From Solirubrobacteraceae bacterium (lineage in GTDB: Bacteria > Actinomycetota > Thermoleophilia > Solirubrobacterales > Solirubrobacteraceae): DNA of 5,158 nt. Position numbers and translations under genes: made by a program. Every line of letters begins with the position of its first letter. Within the stretch, counting starts at the first letter, position 1. Below, in pieces: positions 1-5,158 of the stretch. A model generated the notes under the pieces. That model saw only the letters and a list, made by a program, of their open reading frames with translations, made no database searches and had not been told where the DNA came from. The stretch covers positions 1 to 5,158 of the forward strand of contig JASHYF010000195.1 of NCBI GenBank assembly GCA_030043235.1, written 5' to 3'.

Positions 1-161
1 CGGAGCTCGAGAGCCGCGTGCTCTCGCTGTACCTCGACGGCTACTCCTACGAGCAGGTGGGCGGCTGGCTCTCGTGCGACACCAAGACGGTCGACAACGC
101 GCTGCAGCGGGTCAAGCGCAAGGTCGGCGCGCACCTGCAGTCACGCGCGGTTGCCGCCTGA
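1..161 (+). CDS. C-terminal end of an RNA polymerase sigma factor (SigH-like, sigma-70 region 4), 5' truncated
   Basis: The reading frame enters from the left edge (first full codon at position 3) and ends with TGA at 159-161, giving 52 visible residues. They begin ELESRVLSLYLDGYSYEQV and continue into TKTVDNALQRVKRKVGAHL. This is the helix-turn-helix of sigma region 4, which contacts the -35 promoter element. The TVDNALQRVKRK recognition helix closely resembles the Bacillus SigH/Spo0H type (KSIDNALQRVKRK). In that family the protein is about 200 residues, so roughly three quarters lies outside the window. The phrase GGWLSCDTKTV fills the place of the usual EIA-L-R--KTV first helix and turn, with an unusual GGW. 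The short Ala-rich tail ends the protein without an extra domain. The gene converges on the secreted-protein gene and is followed by a strong hairpin. The family call is firm; which promoters it reads cannot be told from this fragment. Confidence 0.88.
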   Translation, partial: ELESRVLSLYLDGYSYEQVGGWLSCDTKTVDNALQRVKRKVGAHLQSRAVAA

Positions 162-166
162 TCCGC

Positions 167-208
167 ACGGCAGAGGCCGCCCCGATGTCGGGGTGGCCTC
201 GGTGCCGT
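167..208. terminator. Long GC-rich hairpin between convergent genes, probable bidirectional terminator
   Basis: Positions 173-185 (GAGGCCGCCCCGA) pair with 188-200 over 13 bp with one G-T wobble, around a 2-nt turn. The stem extends outward through 167-172 pairing with 203-208 after a 2-nt bulge (201-202). It starts 6 nt after the sigma-factor stop and lies 28 nt beyond the stop of the opposing gene, so it is placed to end transcription from both sides. There is no T-tract on either strand, as is common for terminators in high-GC actinobacteria. The pairing is seen directly; the terminator role is inferred. Confidence 0.72.
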
Positions 209-235
209 ACGTGGAGACGTCGTGAGGGCCCAGCC

Positions 236-1645
236 CTACAGCTGGCCTTCGGAGGGCAGTGTCGAGTTGCCGGGCGCCTCGGGTGTGAGCGTGGCCGGCT
301 GCGCAGTGTTCACCTGGATCGTGAACGGTTCGCTGACCGTAGCCCCGTACTGCGGGTCCCCGGGGATCCTGATGCGCACGACACTCGTGCCCACCTCGTA
401 GAACGTGTGCGTGATCGAGAACGTGTATTCCGGCTGTTTTTCGGACGGTGGGATCACTTCTCCGACCTGAATCACGTGGAACGCGGTTTTGCTGGCGTTC
501 TCGCGCTCCAGGTACACGACGTGGCCGCGTACTCCCGGCTTCACGGTGCCCGAGAACGTCACCGGTTCGCCCTGCTTGACGGTCGTGCCGGGCGAGATGC
601 TCGTGGTGAGCACGTATTTGACGCCCTGGTACAGCGCCGCCGACGTTTTGCCCGCGCCTTCCACTTTGTAGAAGCTGCTGACCGACGGCGTCTGTGAGGG
701 GAACGTGTATCTGCTGGGCGTTCCCGAGCCTTCGGTCTTGGTTTCGGCCACCTGGGTGAACGGGCCGTGCCTGACCGGGCGCGCGAACAGCTTCAGCGTC
801 GTGCCCGCCGGGACTGCCGCGCTGCCACTGATCGTCGTGGACTGACCGTAGGAGATCGGGTTGGCCGAGCTTGCGATCACCAGCTCCGGGTTCTGTGCCT
901 GCTTGATTTCGTAGGTGAGAATGTTCGACGGGCTTGGCCGGTTCACCCCGGGGTCGCGCAGGACCACGCGAATCTCCGATGGACCTGCCACAACGAAGAC
1001 GTGGGGGATCGCGAACGTGCCTTCTTTGCTCACGCGACCGGTCCCGATGCGGTGCCATTCGTCGCCCCTGATCGCGTTCTGGCGCTGCAGCACGACGAGC
1101 GCCCCGGCATAGCTCGGGCTCACCGAACCCTGGGTCACCGAGCCCTTGAACGTCACCCTGTTGGCCCGACCCGTCACCAGCACCGCAGGGAGCAGTTTTT
1201 CCGCGAGCTCGACTTCGGCGAGCACGCCGACCGCCCTGCGCACGCTGCGCACGCCGTCGGCGACGGCGTAGAATTCGCTGTTCGTCGTGAGGCCCTTGAC
1301 TTCGATGTCGTAGCCCCCCCTCTCGCCTGTCGCTTCCGTCGTGCCCGTGCCGGCGACCGTGTAGGTCGTCGCGGGCGCCGAGCGCTCGTACAGGGTCACC
1401 GGCTGGCTGTTGACTTCACCGTTGCGACCGCACAGCAGACGCCCGTACGCGCTGACGGCTTCGCCTGCATAAACCAGGCGTGGGGCTACGGCCAAGGTGA
1501 CTCGACATTTGCCCCCCAAGTCGCCGGTGTGCCGTACTGCGTGTCTGCCTCCCCGGTTTGGGCCTGCCGCCGACGGCGCGGCGGAGGCAAGCATGAGCGA
1601 GGCGGCCGCGGCTGCGATCGCCGCGGTCAATCTGATCGATCGCAT
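236..1645 (-). CDS. Secreted protein with about four tandem Ig-like beta-sandwich domains
   Basis: This 469-residue protein starts at ATG 1645-1643, 9 nt after an AAGGAG (1655-1660), and ends at TAG 238-236. Residues 1-27 form a Sec signal peptide: MRSIR, a hydrophobic Ala/Leu stretch, then AXA-type cleavage options after A22 (ASA) or A27. The mature part divides into four units of about 100 residues: 47-141, 142-249, 250-345 and 346-446. Each has alternating short beta-strand-like segments, and motifs recur: YAGEAVSAYGRL, YGQSTTISGSA and KQGEPVTFSGTV near the start of units 1, 3 and 4, then PVTLYER, TLKLFAR and HVVYLERE. The only two cysteines, C47 and C72, are both in unit 1 and could form a disulfide after export. 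A Pro/Thr/Ser-rich tail (447-469) follows, with no LPXTG, transmembrane anchor, lipobox or enzyme motif. It is probably a released or loosely wall-associated binding or structural protein. The ligand is unknown and I do not recognise a named family. Confidence 0.82.
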   Translation of the reverse strand: MRSIRLTAAIAAAAASLMLASAAPSAAGPNRGGRHAVRHTGDLGGKCRVTLAVAPRLVYAGEAVSAYGRLLCGRNGEVNSQPVTLYERSAPATTYTVAGTGTTEATGERGGYDIEVKGLTTNSEFYAVADGVRSVRRAVGVLAEVELAEKLLPAVLVTGRANRVTFKGSVTQGSVSPSYAGALVVLQRQNAIRGDEWHRIGTGRVSKEGTFAIPHVFVVAGPSEIRVVLRDPGVNRPSPSNILTYEIKQAQNPELVIASSANPISYGQSTTISGSAAVPAGTTLKLFARPVRHGPFTQVAETKTEGSGTPSRYTFPSQTPSVSSFYKVEGAGKTSAALYQGVKYVLTTSISPGTTVKQGEPVTFSGTVKPGVRGHVVYLERENASKTAFHVIQVGEVIPPSEKQPEYTFSITHTFYEVGTSVVRIRIPGDPQYGATVSEPFTIQVNTAQPATLTPEAPGNSTLPSEGQL

Positions 1646-1650
1646 GTGTG

Positions 1651-1660
1651 CCTTCTCCTT
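1651..1660 (-). promoter_or_regulatory. Ribosome binding site of the secreted Ig-like protein gene
   Basis: Read on the minus strand the bases are AAGGAGAAGG, ending 5 nt before the ATG at 1645. Two purine-rich cores (AAGGAG and GAAGG) sit within usable distance. The site fixes the start immediately before the signal peptide. Confidence 0.75.
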
Positions 1661-1672
1661 GTCGAGCGGAAC

Positions 1673-1708
1673 GTTTACGTGCTTCTGTGAGTTTACGTGC
1701 TGCTGTGA
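1673..1708. repeat. Tandem 18-bp direct repeat in the leader of the secreted-protein gene
   Basis: Two head-to-tail 18-mers, GTTTACGTGCTTCTGTGA (1673-1690) and GTTTACGTGCTGCTGTGA (1691-1708), differ at one base. The proximal copy ends 28 bp upstream of the secreted-protein ATG, so the repeat lies in its promoter or 5' leader. On the minus strand each copy reads TCACAG-AGCACGTAAAC. It could be a pair of binding sites for a regulator acting as tandem dimers, or a recent slippage duplication. I do not match it to a known box. Confidence 0.7.
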
Positions 1709-1795
1709 GCCCCAACCCGGGAGCCGGCGAATCGATGCGGTTGGTCGACGGACCCCCGATCGCGCGCACCGGCTCCAGAGAGGCCGGCCGGCGGG

Positions 1796-1801
1796 TATGA
1801 T
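1796..1801 (+). promoter_or_regulatory. Possible -10 element for the acyl-CoA ligase gene
   Basis: TATGAT matches five of six positions of the TATAAT consensus. It lies 74 bp upstream of the ligase ATG, implying a leader of roughly 65 nt. At 16-18 bp upstream I see no convincing -35 hexamer (for example CTCCAG), so this is only a candidate based on one hexamer in otherwise GC-rich DNA. Confidence 0.3.
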
Positions 1802-1858
1802 CGTGACGGGCCTCAGTGGCCCGCACAGTCAGACCCCTATGGGGATGGGGCGAATCGC

Positions 1859-1866
1859 GAGGAGGG
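1859..1866 (+). promoter_or_regulatory. Ribosome binding site that decides the acyl-CoA ligase start
   Basis: GAGGAGGG is a near-ideal Shine-Dalgarno sequence 8 nt before the ATG at 1875. The frame stays open 378 bp further upstream to 1497, but that extension would overlap the start of the divergent secreted-protein gene and has no such site. This element supports the shorter 604-residue product. Confidence 0.8.
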
Positions 1867-1874
1867 AGTGCTCG

Positions 1875-3689
1875 ATGGAGGCCACGGCGACACAATCGAC
1901 GAGCTACCAGCCAGCCGCGCTGGGGGCGGCCACGATCGCGCACGCGTTCCGCGTGACGGCCGCCGAGCGGGCCGACGAGGTCGCGATCCGCACCAGGAAC
2001 GACGAGCTCTCGATCACGTGGGGCGAGCTGCGTGAGCGCGTGGACGCGCTGGCGGGCGGTCTCGCGAGGCTGGGCGTGCAGCGCGGGGACACGGTCGCGC
2101 TGATGCTCTCCAACCGCCCGGAGTTTCATCTGTGCGACCTCGCGGCGATGATGCTCGGCGCCACGCCCTTCTCTCTCTACACCACATACACGCCCGAGCA
2201 GATCAGCTACCTCATGACCGATGCTGGGGCCAAGGTGCTGATCTGCGAGCAGCAGTACCTGGCGCAGGTGCGCGAGGCGCGCAGGGATCTGCCGGGCTTG
2301 GAGTACGTGATCGTCGTCGACGGACAAGCGCCGCTGGGGACGCTCGCGCTGCCGGAGGTCGAGGGCTCGAACCCCGGCTTCGACGTGGAGGCTTCGATCG
2401 CGCAGATCCAGCCCACCGACGTGCTCACGCTGATCTACACCTCCGGCACCACCGGCCCGCCCAAGGGCGTGCAGCTAACCCATCGCAACATGCGCGCGCT
2501 CGTGGACAGCACGATGGGCTTGATCGAGTTTCCCCGCGACGGCCGTGTCATCTCCTGGCTGCCCGCCGCCCACGTCGCCGAGCGCAACGCCCATCACTAC
2601 CTGCCGATCGTCTTCGGGCTGCAGATCACCTGCTGCCAAGACCCGCGCGAGGTGCTCTCCCACCTGCCGGAAGTCCGGCCCAGCTGGTTCTTCGCGGTGC
2701 CGCGCATCTGGGAGAAGCTGAAGGCGGGTCTCGAGGCGATGGTCGCCTCCCAGCCGCCGGAGCGCCAGGCGCAGCTGCAGGCCGCGCTCGAGGCTGGCTT
2801 GCGCAAGGTGCGCCTGGAGCAGGCCGGCGAGCCGGTCTCCGCCGAGCTCGCCGAGCAGGTGGCCAAGGCCGACGAGGAGATCTTCTCCGGCCTGCGCACC
2901 ATGCTCGGGCTCGACCAGGTGCAGGCGATCAACGTGGGCGCGGCGCCGACGCCGCTCGAGGTGCTCGAGTTCTTTCACGCCATCGGGCTGCCGCTCGCTG
3001 AGCTGTGGGGGATGAGCGAGACGTGCGGCGCGGGCTCCGTCAACCCGACAGAGAAGATCAAGCTCGGCACCGTCGGACCGCCCGCGCCCGGCGTGGAGAT
3101 CAAGCTCGCCGACGACGGCGAGGTGCTCGTCCGCTCGGACGTCGTGATGCTCGGCTACCGCAACCTGCCGGAGAAGACCAGCGAGGCGTTCACCGAGGAC
3201 GGCTTCCTGCGCACCGGCGACATCGGCAGCTTCGACGAGGACGGCTACCTGAAGATCGTCGACCGCAAGAAGGAGCTGATCATCAACGCCGCCGGCAAGA
3301 ACATGTCGCCCGCCAACATCGAGGCCACCCTCAAGAGCGCCTCGCCGCTGATCGGGCAGGCCTGCTGCATCGGCGACGCCCGGCCGTACAACACCGCGCT
3401 GATCGTCCTCGACGCCGACTTCGCGCCCGCCTGGGCGGCTCAGCAGGGCATTGCGGACACATCGCTCGAGGCGCTCGCGCGCGACGAGCGCGTGCGCGCA
3501 GCGGTGCAGGATGGCGTCGACGCCGCCAACGCGAAGCTCGCGCGCGTCGAACAGATCAAGAAGCACGAGATCGTCGCCGGCGACTGGCTCCCCGGCGGCG
3601 ATGAGCTCACGCCGACGATGAAGCTCAAGCGCAAGCCGATCGCCGAGAAGTACGCGCAGGCGATCGACGGGATGTACACGCCGGCGTAA
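1875..3689 (+). CDS. Long-chain fatty-acid--CoA ligase (FadD15-like AMP-forming acyl-CoA synthetase)
   Basis: This 604-residue member of the ANL adenylating superfamily activates a fatty acid with ATP to acyl-AMP, then transfers it to CoA, in the cytosol or at the inner membrane. The motifs appear in order: the phosphate-binding loop YTSGTTGPPKGV (188-199), LPAAHVAER (229-237), the adenine-binding NVGAAP (353-358), ELWGMSET (376-383, with the Glu that helps bind Mg-ATP), RTGD (446-449, ribose-binding Asp449), the hinge region DRKKELI (463-469), GKNMSP (474-479), and PTMKLKRKP (580-588) with the likely catalytic lysine K583. The large N-terminal domain covers about 1-445 and the mobile C-terminal domain the rest. 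Length fits the roughly 600-residue FadD15/FAA1 group. The stretch at about 285-345 is rich in Ala, Glu and Gln and probably helical, as in related enzymes. The gene stands alone: its left neighbour diverges and its right neighbour converges after 37 bp. Chain-length preference, and whether it serves beta-oxidation or lipid assembly, cannot be read from sequence. Confidence 0.95.
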   Translation: MEATATQSTSYQPAALGAATIAHAFRVTAAERADEVAIRTRNDELSITWGELRERVDALAGGLARLGVQRGDTVALMLSNRPEFHLCDLAAMMLGATPFSLYTTYTPEQISYLMTDAGAKVLICEQQYLAQVREARRDLPGLEYVIVVDGQAPLGTLALPEVEGSNPGFDVEASIAQIQPTDVLTLIYTSGTTGPPKGVQLTHRNMRALVDSTMGLIEFPRDGRVISWLPAAHVAERNAHHYLPIVFGLQITCCQDPREVLSHLPEVRPSWFFAVPRIWEKLKAGLEAMVASQPPERQAQLQAALEAGLRKVRLEQAGEPVSAELAEQVAKADEEIFSGLRTMLGLDQVQAINVGAAPTPLEVLEFFHAIGLPLAELWGMSETCGAGSVNPTEKIKLGTVGPPAPGVEIKLADDGEVLVRSDVVMLGYRNLPEKTSEAFTEDGFLRTGDIGSFDEDGYLKIVDRKKELIINAAGKNMSPANIEATLKSASPLIGQACCIGDARPYNTALIVLDADFAPAWAAQQGIADTSLEALARDERVRAAVQDGVDAANAKLARVEQIKKHEIVAGDWLPGGDELTPTMKLKRKPIAEKYAQAIDGMYTPA

Positions 3690-3726
3690 GGGGTCCGCCC
3701 GCGCGACTCACCCCAGCCCCTGGAGA

Positions 3727-4563
3727 TCAGCGCGCGAGCAGCTCGCGCAGGCTTGCGGCCAGGAGCGCCGGTTGGTCCTCCGGTATCAGCGTGTAGGAGT
3801 CCTCGATCTCCACCAGCCGCGCCCGCGGCAGGAGCTCGGCCAGGCGCGCGCCGTGCGCTCGCGGCATCAAGCGATCTTCGCTCGCCCACGCGACCAGCGC
3901 GGGGCGGTCGAAGTCGCGCAGCGCCTCCGCCGCCGCAAGCAGCTCGCGGCGGCCTTGGGCGGCGCTGAGCACGTACTTGCGCAGGTCTCGGCGGATCTCG
4001 CGCCGTTCGAGCGCGGGGGAGAACCAGCGGTCCATGACCTCGCGCGGCACCGGCCGCTTGCTCAGCTGGCCGTAGGTCATCGGCAGCCTGCGCAGGCGAT
4101 CGAAGCGGAAGGGCATCAGCGCCGCGTCGATGCCGCCCGGCACGCGAGCGAGGTATGGGAGCATGCGCGCGGCGCCTTTCGGCGGCACGTTGTCGAAGGC
4201 CTCGCACGAGCACAACGCAAGGCGCGCGATGCGCGGATCGTGGGCGCCGCCGATCAGCAGCTGAGGGCCGCCCCAGTCGTTCGTCGCGAGCGTCACCCGC
4301 TCGAGCTCCAAGCGTTCCAGCAACTCGCCGAGGATCTCCGCGATTCCCCGCATCGACAGGTCCGCGTCGCTGCGCATCGCATGGCGGTGACCGCCGAGCG
4401 GGAGCGTGGGCGCCACGCAGCGAAAGTCGGTGCGCAGGTCCGCGATCACGTGACGCCACAGCGAGCTGTCCATGATCAGCCCGTGAACCAGGACGATCGC
4501 CGGTCCGCCGCCCCCGGTGTCCTCGTAGTCGATCGTTCCCGCCGACAGTTCCACCGCGGGCAT
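3727..4563 (-). CDS. Alpha/beta hydrolase with Asp nucleophile and no histidine at the usual catalytic position
   Basis: This 278-residue protein starts at ATG 4563-4561 behind a perfect AGGAGGTGA and ends at TGA 3729-3727. It has the alpha/beta-hydrolase pattern: strand and oxyanion loop VLVHGLIMDSSLW (24-36), nucleophile elbow TNDWGG (94-99) with D96 where esterases have Ser, acidic residue D230 in WASEDRLMP, and a C-terminal segment DSYTLIPEDQP (255-265). An Asp nucleophile followed by WGG is typical of haloalkane dehalogenases and epoxide hydrolases. The cap region spans about 125-215. In those enzymes the last segment normally reads D-S/A-G-H, supplying the base; here Tyr257-Thr258 replace Gly-His. 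I believe related actinobacterial hydrolases share this variant, so it may be a family trait rather than a defect. There is no signal peptide, so it is likely cytosolic. It diverges from the TetR gene, which probably controls it. The substrate is unknown; calling it a dehalogenase would be unsupported. Confidence 0.88.
   Translation of the reverse strand: MPAVELSAGTIDYEDTGGGGPAIVLVHGLIMDSSLWRHVIADLRTDFRCVAPTLPLGGHRHAMRSDADLSMRGIAEILGELLERLELERVTLATNDWGGPQLLIGGAHDPRIARLALCSCEAFDNVPPKGAARMLPYLARVPGGIDAALMPFRFDRLRRLPMTYGQLSKRPVPREVMDRWFSPALERREIRRDLRKYVLSAAQGRRELLAAAEALRDFDRPALVAWASEDRLMPRAHGARLAELLPRARLVEIEDSYTLIPEDQPALLAASLRELLAR
3732..3748. terminator. Compact hairpin just past the ligase gene, overlapping the hydrolase 3' end
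   Basis: GCGCGAG (3732-3738) pairs perfectly with CTCGCGC (3742-3748) around a 3-nt loop, 42 bp beyond the ligase stop. The intervening 37-bp spacer has only a weak GGGGT/ACCCC pairing (3690-3694 with 3710-3714). The hairpin lies inside the hydrolase codons for its last residues (ELLAR), so codon composition could produce it by chance. Neither strand has a T-tract. Confidence 0.35.
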
Positions 4564-4567
4564 CGCG

Positions 4568-4576
4568 TCACCTCCT
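4568..4576 (-). promoter_or_regulatory. Perfect Shine-Dalgarno sequence of the alpha/beta hydrolase gene
   Basis: The minus strand reads AGGAGGTGA, fully complementary to the 16S rRNA 3' end, with 7 nt between AGGAGG and the ATG at 4563. Such a complete site suggests efficient translation once the gene is transcribed and fixes the start. Confidence 0.85.
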
Positions 4577-4630
4577 GGCCATCAGCACGCCGCCGGGCCT
4601 CGCATCAGCCGGCCCGCAACATTTTTTATT

Positions 4631-4650
4631 ATTAGATAGATCGCTCTAGT
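4631..4650. promoter_or_regulatory. Putative operator for the LmrA/YxaF-type TetR regulator
   Basis: ATTAGATAGATCGCTCTAGT contains the dyad TAGA-TCGC-TCTA (4637-4648). Recalling the Bacillus subtilis LmrA/QdoR box as AWTATAtagaNYGgTCTATA, this stretch matches 16 of 20 positions and 11 of 12 in the core. A second, overlapping dyad is centred 2 bp to the left (TAGA 4633-4636 with TCTA 4645-4648, GATC in the middle). The site lies between the divergent hydrolase and TetR genes, where a repressor could block both. The consensus is from memory and binding is inferred. Confidence 0.6.
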
Positions 4651-4661
4651 AAGATAGCATA

Positions 4662-4688
4662 CGCTGAGTGGCGATGCTCAGCGATGCT
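4662..4688. repeat. Interlocked inverted and direct repeats in the TetR leader
   Basis: CGCTGAG (4662-4668) is the perfect inverse complement of CTCAGCG (4677-4683), with an 8-nt loop. Overlapping it, GCGATGCT occurs twice, at 4671-4678 and 4681-4688, exactly 10 bp apart. The block ends 25 bp before the TetR ATG and just before its ribosome site. It could be a second regulator site or a leader hairpin; chance cannot be excluded. Confidence 0.5.
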
Positions 4689-4701
4689 TTGACGACGAGC
4701 G

Positions 4702-4708
4702 GGAGGAG
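4702..4708 (+). promoter_or_regulatory. Ribosome binding site of the TetR gene
   Basis: GGAGGAG lies 5 nt before the ATG at 4714 (7 nt from its GGAGG core). It supports that start directly ahead of the first helix of the DNA-binding domain. Confidence 0.75.
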
Positions 4709-4713
4709 TTGAG

Positions 4714-5158
4714 ATGCCTGCAAGCACCAGGGATCGGATCGTGGGCTCCAGCGCGGAGCTGTTCCGCCGCCAGGGATATGCGGGCACCGGCATCAAGCAG
4801 ATCCTCGCGGACGCGCAGGCGCCGTTCGGCTCTCTCTACCACTTCTTTCCCGGCGGCAAGGAGCAGCTGGGGGCCGAGACGATCCGCTCGTCGGGGCATC
4901 TCTATCAAAAGCTGTTCGCCACCATCGCCGCACAGGCGCCCGACGTCCCGAGCGCCGTCGGCGAGTTCTTCAGCGGCGCGGCCGCGACGCTCGTGGAAAC
5001 CGACTACGCGGACGCGTGCCCGATCGCGACCGTTGCGCTCGAGGTCGCGAGCACCAATGAGCCGCTGCGCCAGGCGAGCGCCGAGGTCTTCGAAAGCTGG
5101 ATCACCGGCGCCACCCGGTATTTCGCCGCGGCCGGCATCCAGCCGGCGCGAGCGCGCG
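4714..5158 (+). CDS. TetR-family transcriptional regulator of the LmrA/YxaF type, 3' truncated by the window edge
   Basis: The frame opens at ATG 4714 and is still open at the last base, giving 148 residues of an expected 190-200. The N-terminal DNA-binding domain (about 5-50) begins STRDRIVGSSAELFRRQGY and continues with the turn and recognition helix APFGSLYHFFPGGKEQL (36-52). This closely resembles Bacillus subtilis LmrA, which as I recall has GAPKGSLYYHFPGGKEQL at the same place. The ligand-binding domain carries CPIATVALEVA (102-112) and EPLRQASAEVFESW (116-129), typical of the LmrA/YxaF C-terminal family. Such proteins are usually dimeric repressors released by small, often aromatic, ligands; LmrA and QdoR respond to flavonoids. 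Divergence from the hydrolase gene over a shared operator-like site suggests it represses itself and the hydrolase. A target further right, beyond the window, such as an efflux pump or oxidoreductase, is equally possible. Confidence 0.9.
   Translation, partial: MPASTRDRIVGSSAELFRRQGYAGTGIKQILADAQAPFGSLYHFFPGGKEQLGAETIRSSGHLYQKLFATIAAQAPDVPSAVGEFFSGAAATLVETDYADACPIATVALEVASTNEPLRQASAEVFESWITGATRYFAAAGIQPARAR

Larger units (their letters stand above)
1646..1874. other. Divergent intergenic region between the secreted-protein gene and the acyl-CoA ligase gene
   Basis: This 229-bp gap must hold the promoters of both outward-facing genes. On the left it has the secreted-protein ribosome site and the tandem 18-bp repeat. 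The middle (about 1710-1795) is GC-rich, with no gene or structured RNA I can support. On the right are a TATGAT box, two short stem-loops (1807-1812 with 1818-1823, and CCCC 1834-1837 with GGGG 1841-1844) and the ligase ribosome site. An open frame antisense to the secreted gene runs through it into the ligase, but it has no independent coding evidence. Confidence 0.6.
4564..4713. promoter_or_regulatory. Divergent promoter region of the hydrolase and TetR genes, with an AT-rich island
   Basis: Bases 4620-4660 are the most AT-rich stretch in the window, starting with a run of T and ATTATTAGATAGAT, flanked on both sides by GC-rich DNA. It lies 57-97 bp upstream of the hydrolase ATG and 54-94 bp upstream of the TetR ATG, as expected for overlapping promoters. 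Possible -10 hexamers are TAAGAT (4650-4655) or TAGCAT (4655-4660) on the plus strand and AATAAT on the minus strand. None has a good -35 partner at 17 bp, so I do not assign exact boxes. The putative operator sits within the island. Confidence 0.6.

Noticed and set aside
767..1690. A 307-codon plus-strand open frame opposite the secreted-protein gene, and 141-1058 on the minus strand in another frame
   Set aside because: Both products are rich in Arg, His and Ala with no domain pattern or supported start. The secreted-protein frame has a signal peptide, repeat units and a ribosome site.
1834..1844. CCCC-TAT-GGGG mini-hairpin and the nearby 6-bp stem (1807-1823) as a riboswitch or attenuator
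   Set aside because: The stems are short, have no conserved riboswitch core and are expected by chance in DNA this GC-rich.
1497..1874. Upstream in-frame extension of the acyl-CoA ligase by 126 residues
   Set aside because: It would overlap the 5' end and control region of the divergent gene, gives low-complexity unrelated sequence, and is contradicted by the strong ribosome site before 1875 and the normal family length from there.
2475..3566. A 363-codon open frame on the minus strand opposite the acyl-CoA ligase, with shorter ones alongside in other frames
   Set aside because: The ligase frame carries every expected motif. The antisense product is Arg/Leu/Val/Gly-rich with no recognisable domain, as expected of GC-biased shadow frames.
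3440..4635. Long open frames overlapping the hydrolase (3440-4459 minus, 3772-4635 plus)
   Set aside because: They are other-frame shadows of the hydrolase, which has a clear fold pattern, a perfect Shine-Dalgarno sequence and a proper stop.
4615..4665. AT-rich island as a scar of horizontal transfer or an attachment site
   Set aside because: It is about 40 bp, confined to a divergent promoter region and contains an operator-like dyad; no integrase, tRNA end or flanking repeat is present.
1..5158. A new defence, mobile or biosynthetic system spanning the window
   Set aside because: The genes alternate in strand, each falls in a familiar class, and there is no operon, repeat array, recombinase or toxin-antitoxin pattern.

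Overview
The DNA is very GC-rich, with strongly GC-biased third codon positions, good Shine-Dalgarno sequences and GC-rich stem-loops between genes. This suggests a high-GC actinobacterium. The SigH-type sigma tail, the FadD15-type acyl-CoA ligase and a secreted multi-Ig-like protein would suit the Thermoleophilia/Solirubrobacterales, but that placement is inference from general resemblance, not a search.

Layout from left to right. Positions 1-161 hold the 3' end of a sigma-70-family factor (+). A long GC-rich hairpin (167-208) separates it from a convergent gene (236-1645, -) for an exported protein with about four Ig-like beta-sandwich units. That gene and the next diverge from a 229-bp intergenic region (1646-1874), which carries a tandem 18-bp direct repeat on the secreted-protein side and a possible -10 box on the ligase side. 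Positions 1875-3689 (+) encode a complete long-chain acyl-CoA synthetase with all the ANL-superfamily motifs. Only 37 bp after it, a convergent gene (3727-4563, -) encodes an alpha/beta hydrolase with an Asp nucleophile but no histidine at the usual catalytic position. A 150-bp intergenic region (4564-4713) with a striking AT-rich island separates the hydrolase from a divergent TetR-family regulator of the LmrA/YxaF type (4714 to the window edge, +).

The clearest functional unit is the hydrolase/TetR pair. The AT island contains a sequence matching 16 of 20 positions of the Bacillus LmrA/QdoR operator consensus as I recall it, and the regulator resembles LmrA around its recognition helix. The simplest model is that the TetR protein represses itself and the hydrolase, and is released by a small ligand. 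The ligase probably feeds fatty acids into beta-oxidation or lipid synthesis. Nothing in the sequence links it to the hydrolase except position.

Genes alternate in strand (+, -, +, -, +), so none form an operon here. I see no insertion sequence, CRISPR array, tRNA, rRNA, phage gene or defence system. The window looks like ordinary chromosome with a few noteworthy regulatory and catalytic details.
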